From positions 62,001 to 126,000 of the forward strand of contig CAWAMS010000001.1 of NCBI GenBank assembly GCA_963783245.1: a stretch of 64,000 nucleotides of DNA. Direction: 5' to 3'. Position 1 is the first letter of the stretch; each line of letters begins with the position of its first letter. The translations under genes and the position numbers were made by a program. Shown here piece after piece: positions 32,542-43,514 of this stretch. The notes under the pieces are model-generated. The model had not been told where the DNA came from. It did not search any database and was given only the letters and a program-made list of their open reading frames with translations. The DNA comes from Bog-473 sp963783245 (GTDB lineage Bacteria > Actinomycetota > Acidimicrobiia > Acidimicrobiales > RAAP-2).

Positions 32542-33971
32542 GCGAGAGCGCCGGCGGCAGCGAGATTCCGTACCGCTTCGCCCGGACCCACAGCGCGGCC
32601 GAGGTCGTGGAGGGTTGGTCGCACCTCGCTGACGGCGAGGAGTCGGGGGAGACCGTGGCGGTCGCGGGCCGCCTGATGCTGTTGCGCCCGCAAGGCAAGC
32701 TGGCGTTCGGAGAGCTCCGGGACGCGTCGGGTTCGATCCAGCTCTTCGCGCTGGCCGCGTTGACGGCGCAGTTCGACGAGTTCATCCGCCTCAACCTCGG
32801 TGACTGGATCGGCGCCCGGGGCGAGGTCGTGCGCACGAGGCGGGGCGAGCTCTCGGTCAAGGTGACCGGCTGGGAGTTGCTGGCCCGGGCACGTCGCAAC
32901 TTCGGGGACAAGTGGCATGGGGTGTCCGATGTCGAGACCAGATACCGCCAGCGCGAGGTCGACCTCTGGGCCAATGAGCGGACACGGCAGCTCCTGACGT
33001 TGCGCAGCGACGTGGTGCAGGCGATGCGCCAGCGATTGTGGGCCCAGGGCTTCGTCGAGGTGGAAACGCCGATCCTGCATCCCATCGCTGGTGGGGCGAC
33101 AGCGCGACCCTTCATCACGCATCACAACACGTTGGACATCGACCTGTATCTCAGAGTGGCGCCCGAGCTGTACCTCAAGCGGCTCGTCGTCGGCGGCTTC
33201 GACAAGGTGTTCGAGATCGGCCGCAGCTTTCGCAATGAAGGCATTTCGCCGCGGCACAATCCGGAGTTCACGACGCTCGAGCTCTACCAGGCCTACGCGG
33301 ACTACAACGACACCATGGTCGTCTTCGAGGAGCTGGTGGCCGGCATCGCACTCGATCTTTTGGGCACGTCGGTGCTGTCCTACGGCGGGCGCGAGCTCGA
33401 CCTCACCCCGCCGTGGCGGCGCGCCACGCTCTCCGAGTTGATCACCGAGGCAACCGGGTACTCGCTTACCGTGCGCAGCCCGCGCCACGAGCTGGTGAAT
33501 GTGGCGACCGAAGTCGGCATCGCGGTCGCCGACGACTGGGGCCCGGGAAAGATCCTTCTGGAGATCTACGAGAAGACGACGGAGGCCGAACTCTGGGGCC
33601 CGGTCTTCGTCATCGACTACCCGGCCGAGGTGTCACCACTCGCACGGCGCCACCGCGACGGCCCCGATCTGGTGGAGCGCTACGAGCCGGTGGTCGCGGG
33701 GCGCGAGCTCGGCAACGGCTTCAGCGAGCTCATCGATCCGGACGATCAACGGGCGCGTTTTATGGAACAGGCGGCCCGCCATGCCGCCGGCGACGAGGAG
33801 GAGGTGGCCGAGGTCGACGAGGAATATCTCCGGGCCCTCGAGTACGGCCTGCCTCCGACATCAGGGTTCGGCCTCGGCGTCGACCGTCTGCTGATGTTGC
33901 TGGGCGATGTCACCAACATCCGCGAGGTGATCGCCTTCCCGACTCTGCGCCCCGAAACGCCGCGCCCATGA
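32538..33971 (+). CDS. lysS: Lysyl-tRNA synthetase, class II
   Basis: A 477-residue class II synthetase. The anticodon-binding OB domain is at about 35-145 ('VAVAGRLMLLRPQGKLAFGELRD'). Motif 2 is 'FEIGRSFRNEGISPRHNPEFTTLELYQAYADY' and motif 3 'GFGLGVDRLLMLL'. 'GGATARPFITHHNTLDIDLYLRVAPELYLKRL' is typical of LysS. GTG 32538 overlaps coaX (GTGA). It ends the run of coupled genes; the lsr2 often found after it is absent. Confidence 0.95.
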   Translation: MSESAGGSEIPYRFARTHSAAEVVEGWSHLADGEESGETVAVAGRLMLLRPQGKLAFGELRDASGSIQLFALAALTAQFDEFIRLNLGDWIGARGEVVRTRRGELSVKVTGWELLARARRNFGDKWHGVSDVETRYRQREVDLWANERTRQLLTLRSDVVQAMRQRLWAQGFVEVETPILHPIAGGATARPFITHHNTLDIDLYLRVAPELYLKRLVVGGFDKVFEIGRSFRNEGISPRHNPEFTTLELYQAYADYNDTMVVFEELVAGIALDLLGTSVLSYGGRELDLTPPWRRATLSELITEATGYSLTVRSPRHELVNVATEVGIAVADDWGPGKILLEIYEKTTEAELWGPVFVIDYPAEVSPLARRHRDGPDLVERYEPVVAGRELGNGFSELIDPDDQRARFMEQAARHAAGDEEEVAEVDEEYLRALEYGLPPTSGFGLGVDRLLMLLGDVTNIREVIAFPTLRPETPRP

Positions 33972-34147
33972 TGCGCCGTCAAGCGCGAGAGGCTCGCGAC
34001 CACGGTGCACGGCACGCGACGAGAGGTGACGAGCCCTGACATTCTCCTCACAGCTTCCTCACAATTGACCGCCAGAGTGAAGGTGAACGAGTTCCACACC
34101 GGGCTCGGCGGACAGTGACGAAAGTAACGAGAGTTGAGGAGTACAGC

Positions 34148-34519
34148 ATGATGCGCAAACTCATTGCAGTGGCCGCAGTGTCGGGCTCGCTGGCCTTCGG
34201 CGCCGCCGGAGTGATCGGACTGTCCGGCACCGCCGGCGCCACCGTGTCGACACCGACGAGCGGCACGCCGGCGACGCATGCCGCACGATGTGCCAAGGCG
34301 GAAATACTGGCAACGCGGATTCACACCCGCGAGACCAAGGCAGCCACCTGGCTTCCCAAGGCGCAAGCCCGCGAAGCCAAGGCGACCGCCGCGGGGCATA
34401 CGAAAGTGGCCGCCAGAATCTCCGACCGGATCACCCGCGTGGAGAAGTTGGAAGCGAAGGGCAACACGGTGCTGGCCAAGATCGCCGCCAAATGTGGGAG
34501 CGCCACGAGCACGTCGTGA
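34148..34519 (+). CDS. Small secreted helical protein
   Basis: A 123-residue exported protein. ATG 34148 follows GAGGAG; 'LIAVAAVSGSLAFGAAGVIGLSGTAGA' is a signal peptide with cleavage near 'AGATVS'. The mature part is Lys/Ala-rich and helical ('KAEILATRIHTRETKAATWLPKAQAREAKATAAGHTKVAARISDRI') with two Cys, probably a disulphide. I do not recognise a family. It has its own upstream gap of 176 bases (33972-34147), in which I see no other gene. Confidence 0.6.
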   Translation: MMRKLIAVAAVSGSLAFGAAGVIGLSGTAGATVSTPTSGTPATHAARCAKAEILATRIHTRETKAATWLPKAQAREAKATAAGHTKVAARISDRITRVEKLEAKGNTVLAKIAAKCGSATSTS

Positions 34520-34560
34520 GCGCGCCTCTTCCCTCTGGTGTTCCGACCTGTCGGTGCTTG

Positions 34561-35537
34561 CTAGTCGGGGAGGTCGGTGAGGAGCTCGGTCGCCAATTGT
34601 GTCAGTCCGTCCTGGAGAGCGCGGTTTGCGACACCCGAGGTGGCATCCCTGGCGCGGTCGACATAGGTCCGCGCGGCCTCGACCGCGACCGCAATGCCTG
34701 ACGACGCCGCCACGATGGCACAGGCCTTCTCCCGCTCGGGCTGGCCCAGCGGCTGCCCGAGGAGTGCGCGCAAGTCGGGCCCCGAATCAGGATCAGCCAG
34801 GGCCACCAGCGTCGGCAGGTTGTAGATGCCTTCGGCCAGGTCCTGCCCGGCGGGCTTGAGAAGCTCGCCCGCGGTGGCCGTGATGTCGAGGATGTCGTCG
34901 CGGATCTGGAACACCATGCCGAAGCAGTGGCCGTACTCGGTCAGGGCGTCCACTTCCGCCATCGGACGCCCGCCGGTGAGCGCGCCGATGCGGCACGACG
35001 TGGACGTGAGCGCGGCCGTCTTGCCGGTGATCGCCCGGACGTAGTCCTCCCGGCTCCGGGTGATCTGGAAGGCCGATCGGACCTCGGAAACCTGCCCCTG
35101 ACAGAGGTTGGCCAGCGTCTCGGCGAGGAGAGCGGCGATCTCGACCCCGAGGCCGGCGGCGATTGCAGCCGATCGGGCCAACAGGTAGTCGCCGGCCACG
35201 ATGGCGACCAAATTTCCGAAACGGCTGTTGACACTCTCGACATTGCGGCGGATCGTCGCCTCGTCGATCACGTCGTCGTGATAAAGCGAGGCCAGATGGA
35301 CGAGCTCGACCGCCACGGCGCCCATGAGCTCATCGTGGGTTGCGTCACGCTCCCCGCCCGTGGCCGCGGCTCAGCGCGAGGAGCGGTCGAAGGCGTTTGC
35401 CACCTGCGGTGATGAGATGCGTGGTCACCGAATCGAGGAAGCTGTCACCGGTCACCACGTTGGCGTTGAGCAGGGGTTCGACGCGCTCGCAACCCCTCCT
35501 CCAGGAGGGGCAGGTCGAGGGCCTCCGACGCATTCAC
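34561..35537 (-). CDS. Polyprenyl (heptaprenyl/GGPP-type) diphosphate synthase with two one-base frameshifts
   Basis: The long frame (34561-35325) has the first aspartate motif 'HLASLYHDDVIDEATIRR', 'GDYLLARSAAIA', 'ITGKTAALTSTSC' and the second motif 'FQIRDDILDI'. The missing N-terminus is upstream in two other frames: 'DSVTTHLITAGGKRLRPLLAL' up to an extra base at about 35371, and 'LDLPLLEEGL' from GTG 35537 up to an extra C at about 35489. Joined, they give a normal chain of about 323 residues. It would make the menaquinone side chain or a carotenoid precursor. It runs antisense between lysS and clpC. Confidence 0.82.
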
Positions 35538-35618
35538 TCCCCGTGACGATAGGCGACAGCCGGACAGGTGTGACAGCCGAACGACAGGTGCCGCGTCGGG
35601 GTCCCTTCAAGCTTGGTC

Positions 35619-35651
35619 CCCAATGCGTTCCCAATATGATCCCAACATACG
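35619..35651 (+). repeat. Three 11-bp direct repeats upstream of clpC
   Basis: CCCAAT at 35619, CCCAAT at 35630 and CCCAAC at 35641 are spaced exactly 11 bases apart, one helical turn, about 70-100 bases upstream of the clpC start. A TACACT at 35683-35688 could serve as a -10. The arrangement suggests a regulator-binding site; no known heat-shock element (CIRCE, HAIR) is seen. Confidence 0.45.
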
Positions 35652-35719
35652 ACCTGCCGCCGATTGGACAGGGGCCCGCAGGTACACTGAAGTACGAGTT
35701 AGAGAGAGAGGCGGTCAGG

Positions 35720-38230
<2,511 letters not shown>

Positions 38231-38251
38231 GCGCAGCCTTTCACCCCGGTA

Positions 38252-38279
38252 GGCGGTTCGGGTGGGTATACCCGCCGCC
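38252..38279. other. Imperfect GC-rich palindrome between clpC and radA
   Basis: GGCGG (38252-38256) and GGGT (38260-38263) can pair with ACCC (38270-38273) and CCGCC (38275-38279). It lies 29 bases before the radA start. It could be a weak terminator or a regulatory site; no U-tract. Confidence 0.25.
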
Positions 38280-38307
38280 TGTCACAGCCTTTCCCTAGGG
38301 TGCCGCT

Positions 38308-39693
38308 ATGGCCCGACGGATCGAGATCTACCTCTGCACCGCATGTGAGGGCGTCGCCCCCCAATGGGTAGGGCGCTGCCCGCACTGCGGGCAGTGGAAC
38401 ACGTTGATGGCGTCCACGTCGCCGGCGGCGGATCGGCGCAGCAACGCCTCGCCCTTGTCCAACAGCGCGGTCGCGGTGTCGCTCCGTCACGTCGATGGCT
38501 GCGAGGCCCTCCCGATGCCAACGGGCGTGGTCGAGGTCGACCGGGTATTGGCCGGGGGTTTCGTCGCGGGTTCGGTGACGTTGGTCTTCGGGCCTCCCGG
38601 CGTGGGCAAGTCCACCCTCCTCTTCCAGGTGCTGGCTTCGGTGGCCGGCTCGGGCGTCGAGGTCCTGCTGGCCTCGGCCGAGGAGTCCTTGACCCAGGTG
38701 AGCGGCCGCGCCGCCCGGATCGGTGCCGTGCCGGAGAACCTGCTGGCCCTGGCCGGCAACGACGTCGTGGCCATTGAGGAGGCCATCGTCCACCACCGAC
38801 CGGCCCTGGTGGTCGTCGATTCGATCCAGACCGTCTCCGACGACGAACTGCCGGGCTCAGCGGGGAGCCTGGCCCAGGTCAGAGCCTGTGTGGACCGCCT
38901 CACCCGCCTGGCCAAATCCACCGGCATACCGATCGTCCTCGTGGGCCACGTCACCAAGGACGGCGACCTGGCCGGGCCCCGGGCGGTGGAGCACCTGGTC
39001 GACACGGTCCTCTCCTTCGACGGGGACCGGCACCATGCCCTGCGGATGCTCACGGCGGTGAAGCACCGGTTCGGGCCGGCCGGTGAGGTGGGCATCTTCG
39101 AAATGCGGGAGGACGGCCTGCGGGCCGTGCCCGATCCCGGGCCCATGCTGTTGGGGGACCGCATGCCCGGCGTCCCCGGCAGCGTGGTCGTTCCCGTGCT
39201 CCAAGGCCGCCGCCCGCTCCTGGTCGAGGTGCAGGCTCTTTTGGGACCCGGCGCGGAGGGGACACGCCCCAAGACCCTCGGCATCGACGCGGCGCGGGTG
39301 ACCCTGTTGCTGGCGGTGCTGAGCAGCCGGGCCGGGGTCGCCGTCGGACCCGCTGAGGTCTTCGTGGCTGCCGTCGGCGGCATCACCATCACCGAGCCGG
39401 CGGTGGACCTGGGGGTGGCCCTCGCCGTTGCGTCGGCCGCCGAGGGGCTGGTGGTCCCGCCCGAGTTCGTCGTGTTCGGTGAGCTCGGGCTGGCCGGCGA
39501 GGTGCGGATGGTGCCGGGAGCCGAGCGCCGGTTGGCCGAAGCCTGGCGAGCCGGTTTCTGTCGGGCCCTCGTGCCTGTATCCACCTCGTCCGAGGGCGTC
39601 CCACCAGGTATGGTGCTTCACCGCGTCCGTACGCTCGACGAGGCGCTGACCAGTACGATTCCCCTGTGGTCGAACGTGGCAGCCAGCCGCTGA
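38308..39693 (+). CDS. radA: DNA repair protein RadA (Sms)
   Basis: A 461-residue RadA. The N-terminal zinc finger is 'YLCTACEG...CPHCGQW', the RecA-like core has Walker A 'GPPGVGKSTLL', and Walker B is 'ALVVVDSIQTV'. The RadA motif usually written KNRFG is here 'KHRFG'. The C-terminal Lon-protease-like domain carries 'VDLGVALAVASAAEG' and 'FGELGLAGEVRMVPGAERRLAEA'. It acts in branch migration and recombination. It overlaps disA by 28 bases, a common pairing. Confidence 0.94.
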   Translation: MARRIEIYLCTACEGVAPQWVGRCPHCGQWNTLMASTSPAADRRSNASPLSNSAVAVSLRHVDGCEALPMPTGVVEVDRVLAGGFVAGSVTLVFGPPGVGKSTLLFQVLASVAGSGVEVLLASAEESLTQVSGRAARIGAVPENLLALAGNDVVAIEEAIVHHRPALVVVDSIQTVSDDELPGSAGSLAQVRACVDRLTRLAKSTGIPIVLVGHVTKDGDLAGPRAVEHLVDTVLSFDGDRHHALRMLTAVKHRFGPAGEVGIFEMREDGLRAVPDPGPMLLGDRMPGVPGSVVVPVLQGRRPLLVEVQALLGPGAEGTRPKTLGIDAARVTLLLAVLSSRAGVAVGPAEVFVAAVGGITITEPAVDLGVALAVASAAEGLVVPPEFVVFGELGLAGEVRMVPGAERRLAEAWRAGFCRALVPVSTSSEGVPPGMVLHRVRTLDEALTSTIPLWSNVAASR

Positions 39694-40718
39694 ACGACGC
39701 GCTCGCGCTGGTTGCGCCCGGCACTGCGCTGCGCGAGGGGCTCGACCGCGTTCTACAGGCGAAGCACGGGGCGCTGATCGTGGTCGGCGACGATCCGGCC
39801 GTGCTCTCCGTCTGCACGGGCGGTTTCCTGCTCGATGCCGAATACAGCCCCCAGCGGCTCTCCGAGCTGGCGAAGATGGACGGCGCCATCATTCTCGCCG
39901 CCGATGCCTCCCGGATCGCCCGGGCCAACGTCCACCTGGTACCCAAAGCCAGCATCGCGACCACGGAGACAGGCACCCGGCACCGCACGGCCGAGCGGGT
40001 GGCCCGCTCCGTTGACGTTCCGGTGATCGCCGTCTCCGAAGCCATGGCCACGATCGCGGTCTACCGCAACGGCCTCAAGCACACGAGCCAGTCCTCCGGG
40101 TGGTTGATCGACCGCTCCAGCCAGGCGTTGGCCACTCAGCAGCGCTTCCGCATGCGCTTCGACGATGCCCTGACGGTCCTGACGCGGCTCGAGATGGAGG
40201 ACACGGTCTCGGTGCGCGATGTCGTCGCCGTGCTGCAACCGGGGGAGATGGTGCGCCGCATCGCCGAGGAGATCGACGGGCATCTCGTCGAGCTGGGCTC
40301 CGACGGCCGCCTGGTGCAGCTGCAGGCGGTTGAACTCAGTGCCGGCGTCAGCGACACCGTCTCGCTCGTCCTGCGCGACTATGCCGGCCCGCTGGCCCAG
40401 GCGCGGTTGCGGACGCTCTCGGCCGACCATCTGATGGACCTACCCCACGTCGTGGCCATTCTGGGCCTGCCGGCGCCGGACGATCAGCTCTACGCCGAGA
40501 TGGCCCCGCACGGCTACCGCCTCTTGCACCGGCTGCCCCAACTGGCCCCGGTCCTCATCGAACGGCTGGTGGAGCGCTTCTCCACCCTGCCCGAGATCAT
40601 GTCGGCCACCGCGGCCGAACTGGAGTCCGTCGAGGGGATCGGCGCGGCCACGGCACGCCATATCCGCGACGGGTTGGCCCGCATGGTCGAGGCGAGCATC
40701 TTCGAGCGGTACGAATAG
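39666..40718 (+). CDS. disA: DNA integrity scanning protein, diadenylate cyclase
   Basis: A 350-residue DisA. The DAC domain shows 'KMDGAIILAADASRIARANVHLVP' (DGA) and 'TETGTRHRTAERVARS' (RHR). A helical spine follows, then a C-terminal HhH DNA-binding domain 'LESVEGIGAATARHIRDGLARM'. It makes c-di-AMP from two ATP and responds to branched DNA; RadA is its known modulator. GTG 39666 lies inside the radA 3' end. c-di-AMP controls potassium uptake in many Gram-positives, and kdp is 14 kb away. Confidence 0.95.
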   Translation: MVERGSQPLNDALALVAPGTALREGLDRVLQAKHGALIVVGDDPAVLSVCTGGFLLDAEYSPQRLSELAKMDGAIILAADASRIARANVHLVPKASIATTETGTRHRTAERVARSVDVPVIAVSEAMATIAVYRNGLKHTSQSSGWLIDRSSQALATQQRFRMRFDDALTVLTRLEMEDTVSVRDVVAVLQPGEMVRRIAEEIDGHLVELGSDGRLVQLQAVELSAGVSDTVSLVLRDYAGPLAQARLRTLSADHLMDLPHVVAILGLPAPDDQLYAEMAPHGYRLLHRLPQLAPVLIERLVERFSTLPEIMSATAAELESVEGIGAATARHIRDGLARMVEASIFERYE

Positions 40719-40728
40719 CGGGCGAATC

Positions 40729-40737
40729 TGGTAAAAT
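40729..40737 (+). promoter_or_regulatory. Extended -10 promoter candidate for carD
   Basis: TGGTAAAAT fits an extended -10 (TGn followed by TAAAAT) about 95 bases before carD. No clear -35 is seen. It stands out in a GC-rich stretch and is the only good sigma-A-like hexamer in the disA-carD gap. Confidence 0.5.
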
Positions 40738-40832
40738 AGGAAGCTGCCGTTCGGCCGACTGACCTGTCGGGACCGGTGCGGCACCTCTGAAATCGTCGCT
40801 GGCCCGGCGCCGTGTCCGTGCAAGGGAGTTCC

Positions 40833-41309
40833 GTGTTCAAGGTCGGAGACAAAGTCGTGTACCCCCACCATGGGGCAGCAGTCATCGAGAAGCGGGAGAC
40901 CAAGGTCGCCTTCGGCGAGAAGCGCGAGTATCTCGTGCTCCGCCTGGCGTACGGGGACCTGATCCTCAACGTGCCCGCCGACAACACCGAGGGCGTCGGC
41001 CTGCGTGAGGTGATCAACGACGAAGAGGTCGAAGAAGTCTTCGCCGTCCTGCGCAAGAAGGAAGCGCGCATGCCGACGAACTGGTCCCGCCGCTACAAGA
41101 ACCACTCCGAGAAGCTGCGGTCCGGCGACATCTACCAAGTCGCCGAAGTGGTGCGTAACCTCTCCATCAGGGACAAGGACAAGGGTCTCTCCGCCGGCGA
41201 GAAGCGGATGCTGCAGCGGGCCCGCCAGATCCTCGTCTCCGAACTGACCTTCGCCCTCAACGTGGACGAAGAGACGGCGGAAGAGCGTCTGAACGACGCG
41301 TTGACCTAG
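40833..41309 (+). CDS. carD: CarD-family RNA polymerase-binding regulator
   Basis: A 158-residue CarD: N-terminal RNAP-interaction domain 'FKVGDKVVYPHHGAAVIEKRET', then a basic helical DNA-binding domain with 'MPTNWSRRYKNHSEKL' (the conserved Trp that stabilises the open complex) and 'LSAGEKRMLQRARQILVSEL'. GTG 40833 is preferred over GTG 40812: it is preceded by AAGGGAG and matches the family start. carD-ispD-ispF is a standard actinobacterial order. Confidence 0.95.
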   Translation: MFKVGDKVVYPHHGAAVIEKRETKVAFGEKREYLVLRLAYGDLILNVPADNTEGVGLREVINDEEVEEVFAVLRKKEARMPTNWSRRYKNHSEKLRSGDIYQVAEVVRNLSIRDKDKGLSAGEKRMLQRARQILVSELTFALNVDEETAEERLNDALT

Positions 41310-41319
41310 TAGCGACGCC

Positions 41320-41961
41320 GTGTCCACGGTGTGGGCGATCGTGGTGGCCGGGGGTTCGGGTCAGCGCTTCGGCCAGATGAAGCAGTTCGCACTTCTGGCG
41401 GAACGTCCGGTCGTCGACTGGGCGGTGGACGCCTGCCGCTCCTCCTGCACAGGCGTGGTCCTGGTCGTTCCTCGCGGGTCGGGCGTCGAGGTGGCCCACG
41501 GAGCCGATGTCGTCGTCGAAGGTGGGGCCACGCGGGCCGAGTCGGTCCGCCTGGGCCTGACCGCCGTTCCCGGGGCGGCCGAGGTGATCGTGGTGCACGA
41601 CGCCGCCCGCCCGCTGGCCTCCGACGCCTTGTTCCGTGCCGTGATCGAGGCCGTGCTCACCGATGGCGCCGGTGGGGCGATCCCCGGGATTCCCGTGAGC
41701 GACACCATCAAAGTGGTCGACGGCGCCGACAACGTGACCCGGACCCTCGACCGCGCTTCACTCGTGGCGGTGCAGACGCCGCAGGCGTTCGGTGCGAATT
41801 TATTGCGAAGGGCCCACGCACAAGAGGGAGAAGCGACCGATGATGCCGCGCTCGTCGAGGCACTCGGCGCTACCGTGCGGGTCGTCCCCGGCGATCCACG
41901 CAACTTGAAGATCACCACCCCCGCCGACCTGGGCACGGCCGAAAGTCTTCTGAGAGGTTGA
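41320..41961 (+). CDS. ispD: 2-C-methyl-D-erythritol 4-phosphate cytidylyltransferase
   Basis: A 213-residue IspD in the MEP pathway. 'AIVVAGGSGQRFGQMKQFALL' is the CTP loop, followed by 'GATRAESVRLGL', 'VHDAARPLA', 'DTIKVVD' and 'TPQAF'. GTG 41320 lies 10 bases after carD. The stop overlaps a possible TTG start of ispF. Confidence 0.95.
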   Translation: MSTVWAIVVAGGSGQRFGQMKQFALLAERPVVDWAVDACRSSCTGVVLVVPRGSGVEVAHGADVVVEGGATRAESVRLGLTAVPGAAEVIVVHDAARPLASDALFRAVIEAVLTDGAGGAIPGIPVSDTIKVVDGADNVTRTLDRASLVAVQTPQAFGANLLRRAHAQEGEATDDAALVEALGATVRVVPGDPRNLKITTPADLGTAESLLRG

Positions 41962-42434
41962 GCGTGCGTATAGGACAAGGCATCGACATCCACCGATTCT
42001 CCGAGGATCCCCACCGGCCGTTGGTGCTCGGGGGAGTGGTGATTGAGGGAGCTCGAGGACTGGGCGGGCACAGTGACGCCGATGCGGTCTGCCACGCGAT
42101 CTCCGACGCCGTGCTCGGGGCGGTGGGCCTCGGCGACCTGGGCCGGCACTTTCCCGATACCGACCCGGTCTGGGAGGGTGCGAACAGTGTTGCGCTCTTG
42201 ACCCAGGTGGTGGGCATGGCGCGCCAGCAGGGCTATGTGTGTGCGAATGCCGACTGCACCGTGGTGGCCGACACGCCCCGCCTGGCTCACTACACCGAGG
42301 CGATGATCGCCAAGCTCACGGCTGTCCTCGGTGCCCCGGTCTCGGTGAAGGCCACCCGTGCCGAGGGCCTGGGCGCCCTCGGTCGGGCCGAGGGCATCGC
42401 CTGCATGGCCGTCGTGCTCCTGGAAGAGGCGTGA
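41958..42434 (+). CDS. ispF: 2-C-methyl-D-erythritol 2,4-cyclodiphosphate synthase
   Basis: A 158-residue IspF: 'RIGQGIDIHRF' with the zinc ligands DxH, 'GHSDADAVCHAISDAVLGAVGLGDLGRHFPDTDP' and 'KATRAEGLGALGRAEGIACMAVVLL'. The start is TTG 41958 (overlapping the ispD stop as TTGA) or GTG 41964; both fit. It acts two steps after IspD. The rlmB start overlaps the stop (GTGA). Confidence 0.95.
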   Translation: MSVRIGQGIDIHRFSEDPHRPLVLGGVVIEGARGLGGHSDADAVCHAISDAVLGAVGLGDLGRHFPDTDPVWEGANSVALLTQVVGMARQQGYVCANADCTVVADTPRLAHYTEAMIAKLTAVLGAPVSVKATRAEGLGALGRAEGIACMAVVLLEEA

Positions 42435-43366
42435 CCCCGCCGCCGGGCCGTCGCGGCGCGTCCCGGGGTGGGGGCAGTGGCAGCGGCGGGGGGCGCGGTG
42501 GTTCCCGGGGCGGCGCCGGTCGAAGTGGCCCGAGCCGCAGTGGCGGGGGCCCCGGGGGCGACGGTGCGCGGCGGGGCCGCCCGCATCGCCCCGATCAGCG
42601 CGAGCCGAGCGAGCTCGGCGGAGACCAGGTCGAAGGGCGACAGGCCGTGCTCGAGCTCCTCTCGGTGGGCCGCCGCACGGTTCGCCAGATCCTGCTCGCC
42701 GAAGATCAGGATCCGTCCCCACAGCTGGACCGGATTGAGGAGCTGGCCTCCCGTCTGCGCGTGCCGGTCGAGACGGTGCCTCGTCATCGCCTCGATGCGC
42801 AGGCCCGCACCGAGGCGCCCCAAGGTGTCCTCGCGATCGCACGCCCGGTGGAACCCGTCCCGTTGGAGGACCTCTGTATGCCGGGGCGCCAAGGGGTACA
42901 ACCCTTTCTCCTCGTCGCCGCGGGGATCACGGACCCCCGCAACCTCGGTGCGCTCCTCCGTAGCGCCGAGTGCGCTGGCGTGAACGGTGTCGTCCTGCCG
43001 CGCCACCGTTCGGCCCGTCTGTCCCCGACCGTGGCCAAGACGGCGGCGGGAGCGATCGAGCACCTGCGGTTCGCCGTGGTGGGCGGCATACCGGCCGCCC
43101 TGTCGCAGATGACCGAGGTCGGGGTGTGGTCCGTCGGCCTCGCCGGCGAGTCGCCCCAGTCGCTCTACGACCTCCCCCTCGGCGAGGGTCCGATCGCGTT
43201 GGTCGTCGGCAGCGAGGAGAAGGGTCTGGCCCCCCTCGTGCGCCGCCGTTGTGACGCGGTCGTCTCCATCCCTCAGCACGGCTCACTCCCGTCGCTCAAC
43301 GTGGGCGTGGCCGGTGCGGTGGCCGCCTTCGAGGTGGCCCGGCAGCGCAGCAGGGCGCGGCCCTGA
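42431..43366 (+). CDS. rlmB: 23S rRNA 2'-O-ribose methyltransferase, RlmB/TrmH (SpoU) family
   Basis: About 312 residues. A Gly/Arg/Ser-rich unstructured N-terminus of about 60 residues is followed by the substrate-binding domain 'GRQAVLELLSVGRRTVRQILLAED' and the knotted SPOUT domain: 'VAAGITDPRNLGALLRSAECAGVNGVVLP', 'ALVVGSEEKGLAPLVRRRCD' and 'IPQHGSLPSLNVGVAGAVAAFE' (motifs 1-3). It methylates the conserved G of the peptidyl-transferase loop in E. coli. GTG 42431 overlaps ispF. The RG-rich tail is probably an RNA-binding aid. Confidence 0.92.
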   Translation: MTPPPGRRGASRGGGSGSGGGRGGSRGGAGRSGPSRSGGGPGGDGARRGRPHRPDQREPSELGGDQVEGRQAVLELLSVGRRTVRQILLAEDQDPSPQLDRIEELASRLRVPVETVPRHRLDAQARTEAPQGVLAIARPVEPVPLEDLCMPGRQGVQPFLLVAAGITDPRNLGALLRSAECAGVNGVVLPRHRSARLSPTVAKTAAGAIEHLRFAVVGGIPAALSQMTEVGVWSVGLAGESPQSLYDLPLGEGPIALVVGSEEKGLAPLVRRRCDAVVSIPQHGSLPSLNVGVAGAVAAFEVARQRSRARP

Positions 43367-43402
43367 CCGGAACCGAGCGCTCACAGCCCGAGGCAGTGTC
43401 GG

Positions 43403-43475
43403 AGCCCGAGGCAGGAATCGAACCCGCGACATCTTCATTACAAGTGAAGTGCTCTACCAACTGAGCTACTCGGGC
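43403..43475 (-). tRNA. tRNA-Thr (anticodon TGT)
   Basis: Read on the minus strand from 43475: acceptor GCCCGAG pairs perfectly with CTCGGGC (43404-43410). Anticodon stem CTTCA/TGAAG holds CTTGTAA, giving TGT for ACA. The T-loop is TTCGATT. The CCA is not encoded (CCG follows). It is the second threonine tRNA of the window. Confidence 0.96.
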
Positions 43476-43514
43476 GGCAAACCACTCTAGGCCTTCGGGC
43501 GTTGGCACAGGAGA

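Noticed and set aside
41361..42842. 493-codon open frame antisense to ispD/ispF
   Set aside because: Both plus-strand genes have full catalytic motifs; the antisense product has none.
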